Assembly: GCA_020881915.1 (NCBI GenBank)
Contig: JAJFPB010000004.1
Location: forward strand, 3,782,001-3,846,000
DNA: 64,000 nt
DNA from: Paramyrothecium sp. XJ0827
Taxonomy: Eukaryota; Ascomycota; Sordariomycetes; Hypocreales; Stachybotryaceae
Reading direction: 5' to 3'
How positions within the stretch are numbered: position 1 is the stretch's first letter; the number at the start of each line of letters is the position of its first letter. Below are positions 1 through 13,120 of this stretch, piece after piece. The position numbers and the translations under genes are program-made. Below the pieces are notes generated by a model that had not been told where the DNA came from, did not search any database, and saw only the letters and a program-made list of their open reading frames with translations.

Positions 1-746
1 GTTCCTGATAGTTGACGTGGCTGAAGGTTGGGGAAATGGGACTTTGAGACGCGTCTTCGCGTTGTGCCATTTGTCCGGGATACTCGGAGTTAGGCGCACG
101 CTGCGATACTTGCTGCGCTTGCTTGCCGACATTAGGGAAAGACTGGGCAAACAATCGGTTGATTTCGTTCTCACGCCAATCATCATTGGTGCGGGCCAAC
201 AAAGCAGACATGGCAACTCGGTTGGAAAGGTAGGCCTCGACTCTGAAGTTCATGTCCGGAGACGAAGTTTGCACGTGTGATCCCAGTAGTCGGTAGGAGC
301 GAGGGAACTCATCCTCCTCCTCCTCGTACATCTCTTCCTTCATGACGATCTCTTCGGTGATGCGAAAGCCTTTGCCGGTGCGCTTCTTGTGGATCTCGCT
401 AGCCATGCGGGCAGATTGCACGCGTGCCTCGATACTACGGTCTGCACGTCTAGAAGCTGCGATGTATGCCCGTTCTTGGTTCTCTTCGTGTGAACGCTCG
501 GTCTGGTACAAGAGTTAGTCAGGAAAGCTGATATTTTGACAACGTGCAATGAGCAGACGAAAGCGGCATGGATAGACCCAGCGACAGATGATCGGAACGA
601 CCGGGATGTAAGTGGAAATGTGCAGTGGGAATAACGGCCAACAGTAGGAACGTCAAAGCGGGATGAAGTCGTACCTTGCGCTGGATTTTGTCAGAAGGCA
701 TCGACGCCATGTCGAACTTGCCGATATCGAGTGATCGCTTGGGCAT
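1..746 (-). CDS. Conserved-looking hypothetical protein, 5' part only (cut by window edge)
   Basis: Exons 746..675 and 502..1 (continuing off the left edge); the first exon encodes 24 residues from ATG at 746 and ends at a GTACGA donor, and the second begins after a ACCAG acceptor with the frame kept. About 191 residues are visible. The N-terminus (MPKRSLDIGKFDMASMPSDK) is followed by a charged, probably helical stretch rich in Glu, Arg and Ala, an acidic run (EEEEDE) near residue 77, and a segment with RVEAYLSNRVAMSALLAR near residue 104. There is no signal peptide or membrane segment. I do not recognise the family and assign no function. The open frame through 502 bases with amphipathic, non-repetitive composition supports a real gene. 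It is transcribed away from the large gene-poor region to its right. Confidence 0.7.
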
Positions 747-2493
747 CGTAACTGGTGTTTGGACAGCTATGTCCAGGTGTAGATGGAAGGGTGGCTTTCT
801 GTCTTAGTCGAACGAGCTGGGTTTAAATATCCGTAGGGAGTCTCGTACGTTGGCGGGGAAGGGAGAATTGTTTTGAGTTCAAAGAACTGCAAAGGGCGAT
901 AGTAGCACCGACGGAGAGTTGAGACTAAACGCTCTAGATTCGACTGTCCTTGGTTGTGTTGGAGGGACGGCAGCGTTTGGAATTGGTGCCAAATTCGCAG
1001 CTCCCAAGAATGGCAAGTAAGCTAACAAGTGCTGCGGGCAGAAGTTGGTTGACTAGGCCAGGATACGCAAGGGTGGCGTAATTACCGGACTCGAAAAGAT
1101 TTGTCGATCTGAGAGAACGAGAAAAGGCCTTGCTTTGCTGTTGGAGGAGGTGAAAGGAGGACCGTGACGACTTTAAACCAGTGGCTTGGTGTGATTCGAG
1201 ACGGGCCGGAAGTCAGATGCACAATATGCTCTGTGTTGCTTGTGGTTGCTGATGCTTTGGTTGTAGCAATGCAGTGTAGCTATCGGAAGAAGCAAGCCGA
1301 AAGCTTGATGAGAGGTTGTCAGGGGGCACAGACTCCGAGACAATTGTTGGTATGAAGAAGGGGTCGGGCAAAGAATCGGGAGAGCCGTACTAAGCTGGGC
1401 CCATTTTGGATATATATATGGAAATGCTGCATTGGCAGCAGACCAAGCATGGCAGGCCTTTGGTGGTTCGATCCGGTATTGATCGAAAAGTGTTTGATCG
1501 GGTGTCAGAGTGACGATCGATCTCGATGCTCTCTGGTTCGTTAGCGCCGAGGCAGGGAACAAAGTAGCACGACGGTACATGCGGTACATGCCCTCCCCTC
1601 CCCTCCCCGCCCACACCTCACCGCGCCGCACCTCACCTCACCTTACTTCATTCTCCCGTCTTGTCGCCCTGCCCTCCCCAGTCCGGCGGGTGCCCACTGA
1701 AAAGCGAGAAGCTGCTTGGATGGCGGGAGCACAGAGTTTCTCTGCATGGCAGCTAGTGGGCGGGGGAGACCGAGCCAAGCCAAGCGCAAAGCAAAAAGCA
1801 AAAGCAAGGCCTAGGGTTCGGGTCTGGCAGGCTACCGTTACCGTGGTTCAATCACGGAAATAAATTGGAGAGGGAAGAGGAGAGGAGAAGGAAGACGACG
1901 GGGGCGTGCAATTAGAAGGACGGGCAAGGGGCCGGGGCGTGTGCGGGAAGCCGAAGAACAAAGAAGAAAGAAGGGGGCTCTTTTTTTTACTTGAGGGGAG
2001 GTTGCGAGAAGCTGCGCCCCACCACGTGAAATCAGAAAAGCGTCACAGGCGAAACGGGGGTGGAACCGTATGTAGATCTCGCGGGAGAAGAATCCGGACG
2101 AATTGTTCCCAAGAATTGTGTTGTCTCTGCTGCGACGACGTCTGCTGATTGGCTCGGTCAGTCCTCCGACCCTTCTCTGCCCGGCGGGCATTTCGACAAG
2201 CTGCGTTCACGCTGACTTTACAGTACCTACTTTTACCTACTTGATGCATAATTGTTGCGTGGCAGCAACGTCACAGCACTTCTCCTGTTTGCGGGGTGCG
2301 TTGATCTGATCGACTTGATATAGAGGCTTTCATTACTACTACTGGCCTATGAATTTATCTTCCACTACGAATCTTAATTACAATCTGTTGACGACAACTT
2401 CACTGCGAATTAGCTCATTTCTTAGCTCATTCTTTCGTGATGTGGTGATAAGCTCGCCTCACAGGATGCCCCTGCTGCCATTACGATTTCGTT

Positions 2494-2514
2494 GGCTTCA
2501 GGCTTCAGGCTTCA
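2494..2514. repeat. Three tandem copies of a 7-bp unit
   Basis: The unit GGCTTCA is repeated three times head to tail in non-coding sequence. It has no visible function and is a likely slippage product. Confidence 0.9.
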
Positions 2515-5377
2515 GTTCCGGTGATGATGCGGCCAGTGCTGCCAATAGACAGATAGAGGACCCTCGTTGCTAGAATGAATGCATCGCTTCTTAGACGCGG
2601 CGCCTACAACATCTTCCCGTTCACATCTCGATAGCCGGCGGGTTGTGATCGATCGAAGGAAATTTTCCTTCATCGAAAACAATAGAGGTATCTGGTAATT
2701 ATGGGAGAGCTAGAAGTTACCTTAGCTATACCCGGGGATCGACGCTTTTTAAGGCTAAGCGTACCGTATCCTCACAATCCACCCTTTGCTCTCAGATAGC
2801 TTCATTGTTTCTCCTTACAACCATTAATACCGATTCCCTGACCACCTGCCGCTCCGAGCCTGGGTTGACAGACGCCCTCCTAGAAACGGCAAAGCCCCTG
2901 CTTGAGCATCCACGCCGCAAGGCACTACTTATTGTGGCCGGCATGTCCTGCCGTCCGGCTCTCTGTGTGGCCTGGCGAAGCGCCCAGCCAGCCGCAAAGT
3001 CGAATCCAGGAAACAATCTCTAGGCAAAGACACCTCTGGAAGCTTCGTGCCCCACGCCTGCCCCAGCCGTCCGCGGCACAATTACGTATGTCCTCCAGTT
3101 TTTGCGCTGTGCCTGACAGGATCTCGGTGGGCTTCGACCGGGGTGCGCACAATGCTCGTGCTCGTGCTGGGGCCGGAATTGGTGAACCACCGCCGGGAGG
3201 GGGGTACGGGATACTCCCCACCACAACGGCCCTCCGACTGCTGCTCTGATCCGGCGTGACCCCTTTGCTGAACCCTTGGCATAACGGAGGCTCCTCTGAC
3301 GCGGAACCTCAGACAACTTGATGGAGTTGCATACACGAGAAACTGTGCAGGTTTGTGTGAGTAGCCAAGTTTCCTCGAATCACCACTGAGTTGTGAAGCT
3401 CGTCGTCGTGGCCGGAGCGCAACAAAATGAATAAATAACAAAATCAGACAAAAACAGATATGGCGCCTACTGTTTCTGGGAACCCTTGATGGGGGGTGAA
3501 TTAATTTGCCGCAACTCTCAATGCAGCGGCTGTATCACATTCCTACATTGGGCAGACAGGTTATTGTACCGCGTGGTGCAGCCTCCAAGGACCCTTTTCC
3601 TTGTTTCGAGTCAGCCAAGAGCGCTTCAAATGCAACCAGAACGGGACCGCATCCGGGACCCCCACCGGGGTGGCTCACTGGGCCGGGCAGGCTGCGTGCT
3701 AACGGCAGAAGTGAGGTGAGCAAGTGGGATCCGTCACGGAAGCTCTCCGGGAAGCGGCGTGGGTCCCTCGAAGCTGCAAAATCAAGAGAACGGATCCGTG
3801 TTATCTCGTCGGCATTGAGAGCGTGCAGACCAGCTCACACGCAGGTTTGCTAATTGAAACCGAACGATCGTCAGCCTTATCCATTGATCAACGCCAGTTA
3901 GCAGTGCTATACGTGACAGCCCTCATTTCGCTGAACTCCAGCACGATGGAAAATGCCTACGGGAAGAAGCCGGGACCACGATGTTCAGTCTCAAACTACA
4001 TGCTCAATTAGATCTTTGGATTTTTGAAAATTAGGTTGAACGAGAGACCTGACTCTTACAAGATTCACGTTCCATCTCGAGGTATGCATCTCGCAAACAC
4101 AATACTGGTTGCTCCCAGTTATCTAAGCCGACATCCGTGAGCTATCACGAAGAAAAAAGGGATGCAGAATTGAGGGCCCTGAAGCAAAGTGGATACACCT
4201 TGTTCCTGGCGTTGGAAGACGACCAGGGAGGTGTGTGCGGATTGAAATGCGGATCTGCTGCTAGGCCCACGCTACCACGGCAATAAGAGGGGGTTTCCTT
4301 TGGTGTCCTCTGCTGCTTGCTAGGCGAAGGCCGGGCATGAGGCTAGGCACGAATGAGACAGCTGGGAGCTGGTGCCGCTGCCGTGGATCGGATAGTGCCT
4401 CCTCCCAAAGTACGTGTACGCTTTTGGCTGAGCGATTGTCACGCAAGCTTGACACACAGTTGCAGTGGCGATTAGCTACAGTGTGCTGTAGCACTGAGGG
4501 GAAACTCACGGTCTGACCTTGATTGTCCCCAAAGTACGGTAAGGAGAAACAGGACTGGGTCGCTGGCGAACCATTAAAAAACCGGTGAGCCAGACAGTTC
4601 AACTCGAAAAAACCTGGAAGCGGCAGCGCAAGGGCATCGGGTGGTCCTGTTTGGCCTGGAGCTGAACGTCCGGTGAGACTTCGTTGGCTGTTTCTGTGAA
4701 GCCGCGGACGTTTTGTTCCGGGCCCAGCATTCCTCGAGCTTCCCACCCGCGCCCAAGGGACACCCCCGCGTGCAAGGCATGCACGATCGACCCCCGGGCG
4801 GTACTTGTGAGTACAAGGCCTCGCTGACACCCAAACCAGGATGAACCTTCTTTTCGGAGCAGTGGCCGATCCGCCCCCAGCAACGCGGCGCCTCGCCACA
4901 CGGGCACTAGCCACAAGATTTAGCTAAGCGCAGCCGGGCATTGGGGAGCTGCTGGCCAAGGTGTGGCGAACTCGTCATAATCGCATTGTGATTCGAACCT
5001 TTTCCCGCCGATGGCTTTCTGCTGTTTCTTGCATTTGCCGATGCTGCGTGCCTGGGGTTTTCTTGCTCCAGTGTTTTTTTCCCCATCAACCAATTCCATC
5101 CTTCTAACCCAGTTTTTCTCTTCCAAATGTCTGCCGTTATTGTTTTGTCAGCTGAGCACGGCAAGTTTGTGAGCCGCATCCCCCTACCCGCCACCTTTGG
5201 CAAATTGACAACGTCATGGCCCATTAAAACATGGTATTCATGTCTTCCAAAGCGGGCTATGGGATGAAGCAGTTCTCACACCCCTTTTTTCCATTGGATA
5301 CCAAGTTACAGGGTCCCCATGCGGGAGCTGGATCCAGCTCATCTTTCGCTCTGAGGGACGTAAGAAGGGGGACGAAA

Positions 5378-5390
5378 GGGGGGGGGGGGG
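5378..5390. repeat. Homopolymer run of 13 G
   Basis: A run of 13 G in intergenic DNA. Its exact length is prone to sequencing and replication slippage. Confidence 0.9.
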
Positions 5391-7695
5391 ACGCCGCACA
5401 GGCGCATAGGCGGGGAAGGGAATACCCTTTGAAATGCAAATGTTACGTCGTTCTGATGGTAATTTGGCGTCAGAACCTGGCACTGGGTAAGGGAGGGAGG
5501 CATTCCCCATCAACCTCCATGCCCATGCACCTATTCCAACGTCCACCAACAAGGTGAGACAGCGTCCCTGAGCTTGCAATCGCTCCTTGCCCCCACACGG
5601 CGTATGTGGGTGCCCCCCTCCCCGCGGCCGCCAAAACCCATGCCAGTAAAGCAGTTTGACGGCATCGTCCTCCGAGCCAGTCACAGCACGTTTCTCACCT
5701 GCCTGCACCGTCTGTGCCCGTAGAGACGTGGTAGAATACAATATCATGGTGGCAACGGAACGTTTCCCGCCTACAGTTTATCAGATAGACTGCTTTTAAT
5801 CTGCCCGTTTTCTCAGCCTGGCCAAACCTTATCGGCTGCGCGCGACGTTGTGACGCAACTTTCATCTCATCCCCATGTTTGTCCTGCTGCCTTTGCCTAC
5901 CTGAGCCGTGGCTGTTGTTTTCATCCTCTTCCGCAGCAACCAATTCCCGGCCATCTTTATGCAGCTCATTCGGCCATTCGGGATTGAAGATGGGGGCGCA
6001 CCACGCTTGTCCTTTATGTTTTCACTATTGCTCCAAATATGCTTTGGTAATTGTCAATTCATCAGCCCGCGAACTAGGTCGTTCCCAGCAAAGACAAAAC
6101 AACTTTGTGAGAGCATTCGATCCTCTGGTGTTGTCGAGTTGCCACAGCACCATTTCTGCTCCGGGTCAATTGCTTGACTGCAACAATGCCGCGATCATTG
6201 CATGTTTCCTCCACACAACCATCGCTTCCTGTGAGTTGGGATGCGAGTGGATAACTGTCCTCGTACCTGAGGCTAGCTTTGTTGGCCATCTTGTGTTATC
6301 TCACAGCCCGAAACGGCATCAGAACAACTCCCCTGTCATCGCGCTTGCTGCTAGTATGACATCACAGGCCTGTTGGGTTCTTTGTAAGGCAGTCTTTTCC
6401 TATGCCCGTAAATCCTGTGCGCCAGGCTTCACGGCAAGCGATCCTCGAGGGAGGTGTCGATTTCCGGACGTTTCCTCCGTTGCAAACTTCTCGCAACTGC
6501 CACCTGGCACAGCGAAACGAGCTACTAACCACCTGAACCTTCTTGGGATGTCAATCTTATCTCCAAAGGTTCAAGTTTCTCATGGGATCTTCATCGGGCA
6601 CGTTGGCCCAGGATCCGAGCGTGAAACTGCCTGATGGGTTTACTAAGCTTACCCTACCCTGACCAACCAGTGGGAGAAGCACATTACGCCTAAGAATATG
6701 GGGTTTCCGCGGAACTACCTTCGTTTGGTGCAAGGTATTATGTCGAGATCTGCTTTGGCCAACCCGCCTCGCGTCCGCTCACGCCGTGTTGATCTGTCGC
6801 ATCTCCAATGAGATGCCATTGAAAAAGCAGGTTTTACCAACGAACCGCAACCCCAAAAGAAGCCCAGTCGCTTTGCTTCGTCTTGCTTTATCTCTACGCG
6901 GCTTTCAAATCCACCCGCGAAGATATCAACACGCCCTGGGCAGGCGTAGCGTAAGGCTTCCTGTGACGGCGAACCCCCATCGAAGCGGAGGAGCAAAAGC
7001 TCCGTCCAGGCCACACATGTCATCCATTTTTTAGGATCGCCGTTCTGGCTGATACGCTACTAGGCTCCGTGACAATCATCCCTTATAAACATTCCCGACA
7101 AGGATGAAAAGAATCTCCGAGTTAGTTACATCCGATCCATTCAAGATCTATAAGCAGCCGCCTCTCTTAAGGCATAGTGCGGATCAGATGCGTTGCCAGT
7201 GACGTCGATTCCCGCAGCATTTTCCAATCAGCCTCCGCTGAAAGACATCCGTGGTTTTGGAGAAAAGATGCGTGAGGTAATTCTGATCGATTTATGGTCT
7301 CGCCAAGCTGTGTGAGCTTCGTCAGAGGCTGCAGAACCTCATGCCGTTGGCTCATTAGCCTTTTAACTTAACCATTCCCCCGGCGCCCAATGATCCTCTA
7401 ATTTTTGCCCGGACGCCCTCTTGTTGAACCCATGTCGATTTCCCTAATGCTGCGGTATGAGGTTATTTGCCATCTACAACATTGCAAAGCCACGAACCCG
7501 ATCTTTCCGCGGATGTAGTGTCGACAAATGCTATCATCGTCTAGTCCGGGTGCAACTACAAGCCTGCCCCCAGTCACCGAACACTACAACTTTACCCTTC
7601 CTCATAAAATGTACGACCCTTCGACCATCAACAACACGTCATACTTCACGTCAAGCATACAGGACCAACTAATCCCTTCGTAATTATTATTCGGG

Positions 7696-7712
7696 AAAAA
7701 ATAATAATAATC
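7696..7712. repeat. AAT trinucleotide microsatellite
   Basis: A short AAT repeat in intergenic DNA, preceded by an A run. Confidence 0.85.
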
Positions 7713-8828
7713 TGATGTTCTGGATAGGATTATGGTCCGGGCAAGAGAAAGAAAGGTGAAGAGGTAAGCACTCAAGGAGTCAAGGATTGAGAATCCTCTG
7801 CAACAATTGCGACGATTTGCCTTCCACTTCGGAATGCCGACTCGCTCTATGCACTGACAAGACGAAAATTCCACAATGCCTCGTGGGAAATGCTTTGGCG
7901 AGGATGGCCCGGCTTGCACGATGCATTCATCATACGAAAGCCAACTATCAATGCCGTCCTGCAATCGTTATGCGCCAAGTCGAATAGAAGAAGCCTTCAC
8001 TAGCTGCCTCATCGCGACGGAGCAACGAACAGAAGAGGGTGGTATAGGGTAGGCAATACCAACTAGGACGGTCTTGCGGACCAACCACAAGTCCGTGCTG
8101 TATTAGCAAGCCCCAAGCCAGGCACCGCAATCCCTAGCGGAGTGGCGACTTTGAGAACTCTGAAACGACGCGGGGTCCAAAGCCTCGAGCATGTGCGTCG
8201 ATGATTGGTTCACTCCAGTTTCCCCAAATGGGAGCTACAGGGTCATGTTCTCAGTTGTAGGTTGAGCGAGCGCCTGTAATCTGGAGGCCTTGGAGATTCG
8301 TGTTGCATGATCGAGGTCATCTCGGCTCTCTCTCTGTAGTTCACTCAAGAACGACTTCGTCTCAAGAACAACACCAAACTCGTGCGTCCAACGGGCTCCT
8401 CTTGACCTTGATTTTGCGGCGTTGCTCGGGCTAAGAAGCGCTGCCGTCATTCCCTTTCACTTATCTTATCAATTACGCAACCCGGTCTCGGCCGGCAGGT
8501 ACCTTTAAGTCGTGAGTACCTAATTCCGCTCACGTCGCTCCGCAACTTGCCAAGTCTCGGCTACTTTCTGGCCTCGCTCCAACGTCCCGTGAAACCCCGC
8601 CACGGCCTCTATCGGCGGCCAACTTCACCATCCAGAGACTTTCCAACTTTCTCCTTAATCGAAGACTCCAAGCTGCACAGGCGCCCGTGGCCCTCTCACA
8701 CATCACCAACCTCATATTTTCGATACGCTGGATTCTTGTTTTCTTCAGTGTACTGAGTATTGCTAACGTCGCGTCCGCGCGCAGCGCCGAAACAACTGTC
8801 GGAAAGCCTCGTCGACATAGATCTAACC

Positions 8829-10464
8829 ATGGCGTCACCCGCACCACCTACCGTCGAGACGACGGAAGAGCCGCAGTCCGACACTGGCAAGCTCAAGACA
8901 TTTTTGGGTATCCTCAGAAGGTTCGTCACGGTATTTTACTCGATTTCGTTTTCTCTCGCTGCGCCCCTGTCCCGCTTGGACTGGGTCATTGTGTCATTTT
9001 GAACAGTGGCGGTCGGGAATGACCAAGCTTGCTGAAACTGTCATGGCTGACACTCTATCGCTCTTAGGTTTATGGGAGTCTCCGATCTCGCTTCTGTGAG
9101 GTTCTCTCTTCCTTCTCAGCTCCTCGAGCCGACACCCAACTTGGAATACTGGACCTACATTGATGCCCCCAACGCCTTCGTCGCCATGGGCACCTCTGAC
9201 GACCCCCTCGATCGCATGCTCGAAGTCGTCCGATTTTGGCTCTCGAAAGACTTGAAATATGCCAAGGGCAAGCCATGCAAGCCTTATAATTCATGTCTAG
9301 GAGAATTCTTCAGGGTTTGTAATCTACTCTGTCATCGGTCAAACTCACTGCTGACATTAGAGTTCTAGTGCAACTGGGAGACCGAGGATAATGCGCCAAA
9401 GATCAAGACGGCCAATTTGGCTGGAGATGGTGCAGCTGGAGGCAAGGGCGGTCTTGCCAGCTTGAAAGCGGCCGTCAAGAGCGAAAAAGGCTCATCGGCC
9501 GTGTCTCTGTCTGTACCTCAGCATGGCACCGCCACTCCCGATATCCGACCACTCCGAATCTCCTACCTTACGGAGCAAACGTCACATCATCCTCCCGTCA
9601 GTGCGTTCCACGTCAGTTGTCCCGAAAAGGGCATCACTGCTCGTGGCTTCGATCAGATCACTGCCAAGTTCACCGGCACGTCCGTCAAGGTGTTACCCGG
9701 CGAGCACAACATGGGCATCTTCATCACGTTAGAAAAGCGCGATGACGAGACCTACCAGCTCACGCACCCGGCTGCCCATCTCGGTGGCATCCTGAGGGGA
9801 GCGCTCAGCGTCTCGGTCAGCGAATTCGCGTACATTACCTGCCCCAAAACGAAAATCAAGGCCATCCTGCACTATGTGGATGCTGGCTGGTTGGGTCGCT
9901 CAACGAACAACGTGGACGGCGTGATTTTCAAATATGACCCCGAGAACGATACGAAGAGCAGAGTCCAGGACGTTCCAGACGAAGATGTCTTGGCTCGTTT
10001 GAGTGGACCGTGGAAGGAAAGGGTTATCTTCACAATCGGACCGAAGCCTGTGGTATGTGGCGATATGGACTTTGCTTTAACTCGGCAATATACTGACTAG
10101 GATGCAGAAATCTGTTCCGGTAGACGAGCAATATGTTATCCTAGATACTGGCCCCCTCAACGTCGCTCCAAAGGTTATACCCCCTGAGGACAAGCAGCTC
10201 TCCAACGAGTCCTTGACTCTCTGGTCCGGCGTCACCAAGAACATTCTCGCGAAGCAGTACTCTCAAGCCACGAACGTCAAGATCGCAATCGAAGAAGCGC
10301 AGCGAGAAAAGGCGCGTGAACGTGAGCGGACAGGTGAGGTCTTCAAGCCTGTCTTTTTCGAGCACGTCACCGGCAACGGTGGTAAGCCCGATTTGACAGA
10401 GAAGGGTCGCCAAGTTCTTGAGCGTGCTCAAAAGGGTGACTGGGATATGACCGGCGTTCTTTAA
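8829..10464 (+). CDS. Oxysterol-binding protein, Kes1/Osh4 type
   Basis: Exons 8829..8920, 9068..9314, 9369..10052 and 10108..10464 join to 459 residues. The ATG lies in a good context (ACCATGG). The family signature EQTSHHPP is at about residues 182-189, and the rest reads as a single ORD lipid-binding domain (LGILRRF near residue 27, KPYNSCLGEF near 104). No PH domain, ankyrin repeats or membrane segment is present, so this is a short cytosolic member, like yeast Kes1 (434 residues). Such proteins carry sterols and PI4P between membranes and affect Golgi function. A Gly/Ala/Lys-rich insert of about 25 residues follows WETEDN near residue 118. All three introns have GT..AG ends; the last acceptor is fixed at 10107 because the earlier AG at 10100 breaks the frame. 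Its 3' end faces the cellobiohydrolase gene. Confidence 0.93.
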
Positions 10465-11237
10465 GTCACCACCTAGAGCACTCTCGTGCGGGCTTGAGAA
10501 GGATTCAGACTTGACTGTTTATAGAGAAATGATTTGCCGCATGGTGTCAAGCGAGCGAGGCGGACTTGAAGGCAATGATGGAAGCAAACGGATTTGTTGA
10601 TATTGCAACCGATGTGTCGCGCCAATCATGGGCAAGCACACGTTCCCCCTTTTTTAGAATATAGACCCGTCCCATGCATTTGTGGAAATATAGCTTTGCA
10701 TGGGTCAAGTCAGGGTCGGCAGACGTTGACGGGAGTTGGTGGAATTCTTTTTTGACGAAGCATGAGTTCATTCATTACCCAGCCAGTGGTTCATTACTCT
10801 CAGCTCGGAAGCAAATGATTCTACACTTCTTACCATTGAAATTGAGCAGAAATCGTATGTGTCTGATTTAGACCTTTTACAATCGTGCAGCAGGAGACAC
10901 CGGAAATGCGAGTTGAGCAGAACAAACTATAGATCGAACAGTAAAGATTGATTGGACTGTATACGAGAAGTGAATAGCTATCGACAGAGGGGCCTCAACT
11001 GGAGCACCCCGTATGAAAGATATACACAATTGCCCTTCCTCCCTTCTTCGGCGTGTATGATGTATGTACGAAATGCAATAATGAAAGTTGAACAATCTTG
11101 GTTTGCCTCTCCTAGCCTTTTTGCACACAGCTACGAACCAGGGTCAAGCCCTAAACGAAGGAGGCCGGCCCGAGACGCCCAGGAAACTGATGAGGAGTTT
11201 GGAGCGGCGCGGCGCCTCTGGCCGAAGAATGAGCCCT
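10465..11237. other. Convergent 3' intergenic region
   Basis: This lies between the stop codons of the oxysterol-binding protein gene (+) and the cellobiohydrolase gene (-). It should hold both 3' UTRs. I see no gene or notable repeat in it. Confidence 0.7.
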
Positions 11238-13120
11238 TTAGCAGGGAAGGCACTGGGAGTACCACTGGTTCTGGGCGCGGCAGCAGCCACCAGCAACGCA
11301 GGTGGTAGGTCCGCCCCAGTTTTGGCCACCGCACTGGCCCCAGACGGGAGCGCCGGAGGGAGTGGGAGCGCGGGAGCTGCTGGTGCTGGACGAGATGCGG
11401 GTGGAGGTGCTGGAGGTGGACACGCGGGTGGAGGTGGTGGTGCGGGTGACGATGCTGGAGCTGCTGGGGGGAGGCTGCTGGGGGCCGCTGTTGTAGGTAG
11501 AGCCAATGGGACCGAACTTGATGTTGGCTGGGTAGTAGATGGCAGGTTAGCTAACGATCGCCGGCTACGCTTTTGAAGGGGAGAAGGGGAAGTGGTACTT
11601 ACAGAAGACAACGGTGGCATTGGGGTGGTCACGCTCGATCTCCTCGGGCTTGCCAGAGTCGGTAGAGCAGGTTCCACGGCGCTCACCGGGCTTGGAGCCG
11701 TCACCGAGGGTGGAGTCCAGCCACAACATGTTGGAGTAGTACTATTGCGTCCGATGTTAGCAAGATGTCCGAACAGCTTCGCCGAGGCTGATACTCACGT
11801 CATCCCACAGACTCAGGACAAGGACCATGGACTTGGCAGCCTCGCCCATCTGCTTAAGACCGCCGTGCTTCTTGTGGACATCGATGTCGCCGAAGAGGAG
11901 CTTCTGGGCGTCGCACCAGTTCTGGGTGATGGAGTCACCGGGGGGACCATCGGACTGGGAGTTGGCGATGACCTTGCCGTTCTGGACGTAGACACGGCGG
12001 ATCTCGGAGAGCTCGCCGGCGGAGTTGGTGTGGAACTGGGTGACAACGGTGATCTTCTTGGTGGTGTCGACGGTGAACTGGGGGCCGGGGCCGTAGAAGG
12101 TCTCGTTGCCCTGTCGGAAGGGGTTGAAGTCGCAACCATCGGGGTCGCAGGTACCGCCGTAGCGGTCGGCGGAGTACGTGCCACCGCACGAGTCGCCACT
12201 GCAGGTGTGGTAGGTGTTGGTGTCGCAGGGGTGAGGAGTGTAAGCGTTGGAGATGCTGTTGGCCTCCCCTGTGACGAAACTGTTAGCTGATGCCGTTTTC
12301 AAGGAGGGTCGTCACGTCTCAAGACTGAAGCGTATATGAATGACTTACAGATATCCATCTCAGCGCAGCAGGCACCGGCCTGGCCGACACCACCGTTCGG
12401 GTTGTCAGGGCTACCGTTCCAGCCGACGACGTTGGCCTCGCCGTTGATGAACTTGAGATCACGGGGGCACTGGCTGTCACAGTAACCAGCTGTGGAACGA
12501 TCAGCCTCATGTCTATAATTATCGTCCGCGGGTGGGGGTTGATCAAATCACTTACCTCCGTACCTGGGGCCGGCCTTGTTGAGGGGCTGCTTGGACTGAC
12601 CACCGTCCTTGTCCATGGAGACGAAGTACAGAGCACCGTTCAGACCGCAAACGAGCTGAGAAACATCAACATCGAAGGTGAACTCGTTGTTGAGGAGGTT
12701 GAAGGTCTGATAGGCATTGTCGTTGGCAGCATCCATGAGGTAGACACGGCTACCGATGCTCTTGCCGTGGGTGTGGGTGGTGACGAACTGGAGACGAAGA
12801 GCATCGTCGGTGGTAGTAATACCGTAAGTGCCCTGGTAGTCGGCACCGTCGACGCAGCAAGAGCTGGCGCAAGTCTTGCCGTCCGGGCAGATGGTGGTGT
12901 CCCACTTGTTACCGGTGTAGCAGTTGGTCGAGTCCTGGACGCGGTGAGTCCATCGCCAGTTGGAGTCGAGGACGACACTGCCGGCGACGTTGCTGCAAGT
13001 TCCGCCGGCGGCGCACCTGGACCATCGCAGGGGAGGGTGCCTCTCGGGAGTGCTGGTGCACGCCTGCTGGGCAGTGGCTCCAGCAATGAAGGCCGCAATG
13101 GCCGCGATCTTGCTGTGCAT
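11238..13120 (-). CDS. cbh1: Cellobiohydrolase, GH7 with C-terminal CBM1 (CBHI/Cel7A type)
   Basis: Exons 13120..12556, 12489..12349, 12268..11799, 11741..11603 and 11527..11238 join to 534 residues, the usual length for CBHI with a cellulose-binding module. The N-terminus is a secretion signal ([17 protein letters not shown]) followed by [16 protein letters not shown]. The GH7 catalytic motif EMDIWEAN spans an intron: Glu232 (nucleophile), Asp234 and Glu237 (acid/base) in precursor numbering, matching Trichoderma reesei Cel7A allowing for its signal peptide. A Ser/Thr/Pro linker (about 450-498) leads to a CBM1 ending YSQCLPC, with six rather than four cysteines in the module. The enzyme is secreted and removes cellobiose from the reducing ends of cellulose. 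It is divergently oriented to a cellobiose dehydrogenase gene. In ascomycetes such genes are usually induced by cellulose and repressed by glucose; that is family knowledge, not seen here. Confidence 0.96.

Larger units (their letters stand above)
747..8828. other. Gene-poor 8-kb intergenic region
   Basis: Between the divergent left-edge gene and the oxysterol-binding protein gene I could join no convincing coding exons. The longest open frames (4261-4914 minus, 5879-6634 plus) begin at non-ATG codons and show no domain. The part nearest the left gene (about 1550-1700) is C-rich low complexity, as in many fungal promoters, and there is an AT stretch near 1410-1420. Small repeats here are listed separately. 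A non-coding RNA or a degenerated gene cannot be excluded. Confidence 0.6.

Noticed and set aside
1460..1480. tRNA B-box-like GGTTCGATCC
   Set aside because: The flanks do not form a T-arm stem, and no A box or acceptor stem is found at the right distance. A similar site near 4990-5000 on the minus strand fails the same test.
4261..4914. 217-residue open frame on the minus strand
   Set aside because: Non-ATG start, no domain, surrounded by overlapping chance frames in GC-rich non-coding DNA.
5879..6634. 251-residue open frame on the plus strand
   Set aside because: It begins at TTG, has no early ATG, no domain and a Ser/Cys-biased composition. Best seen as a chance frame.
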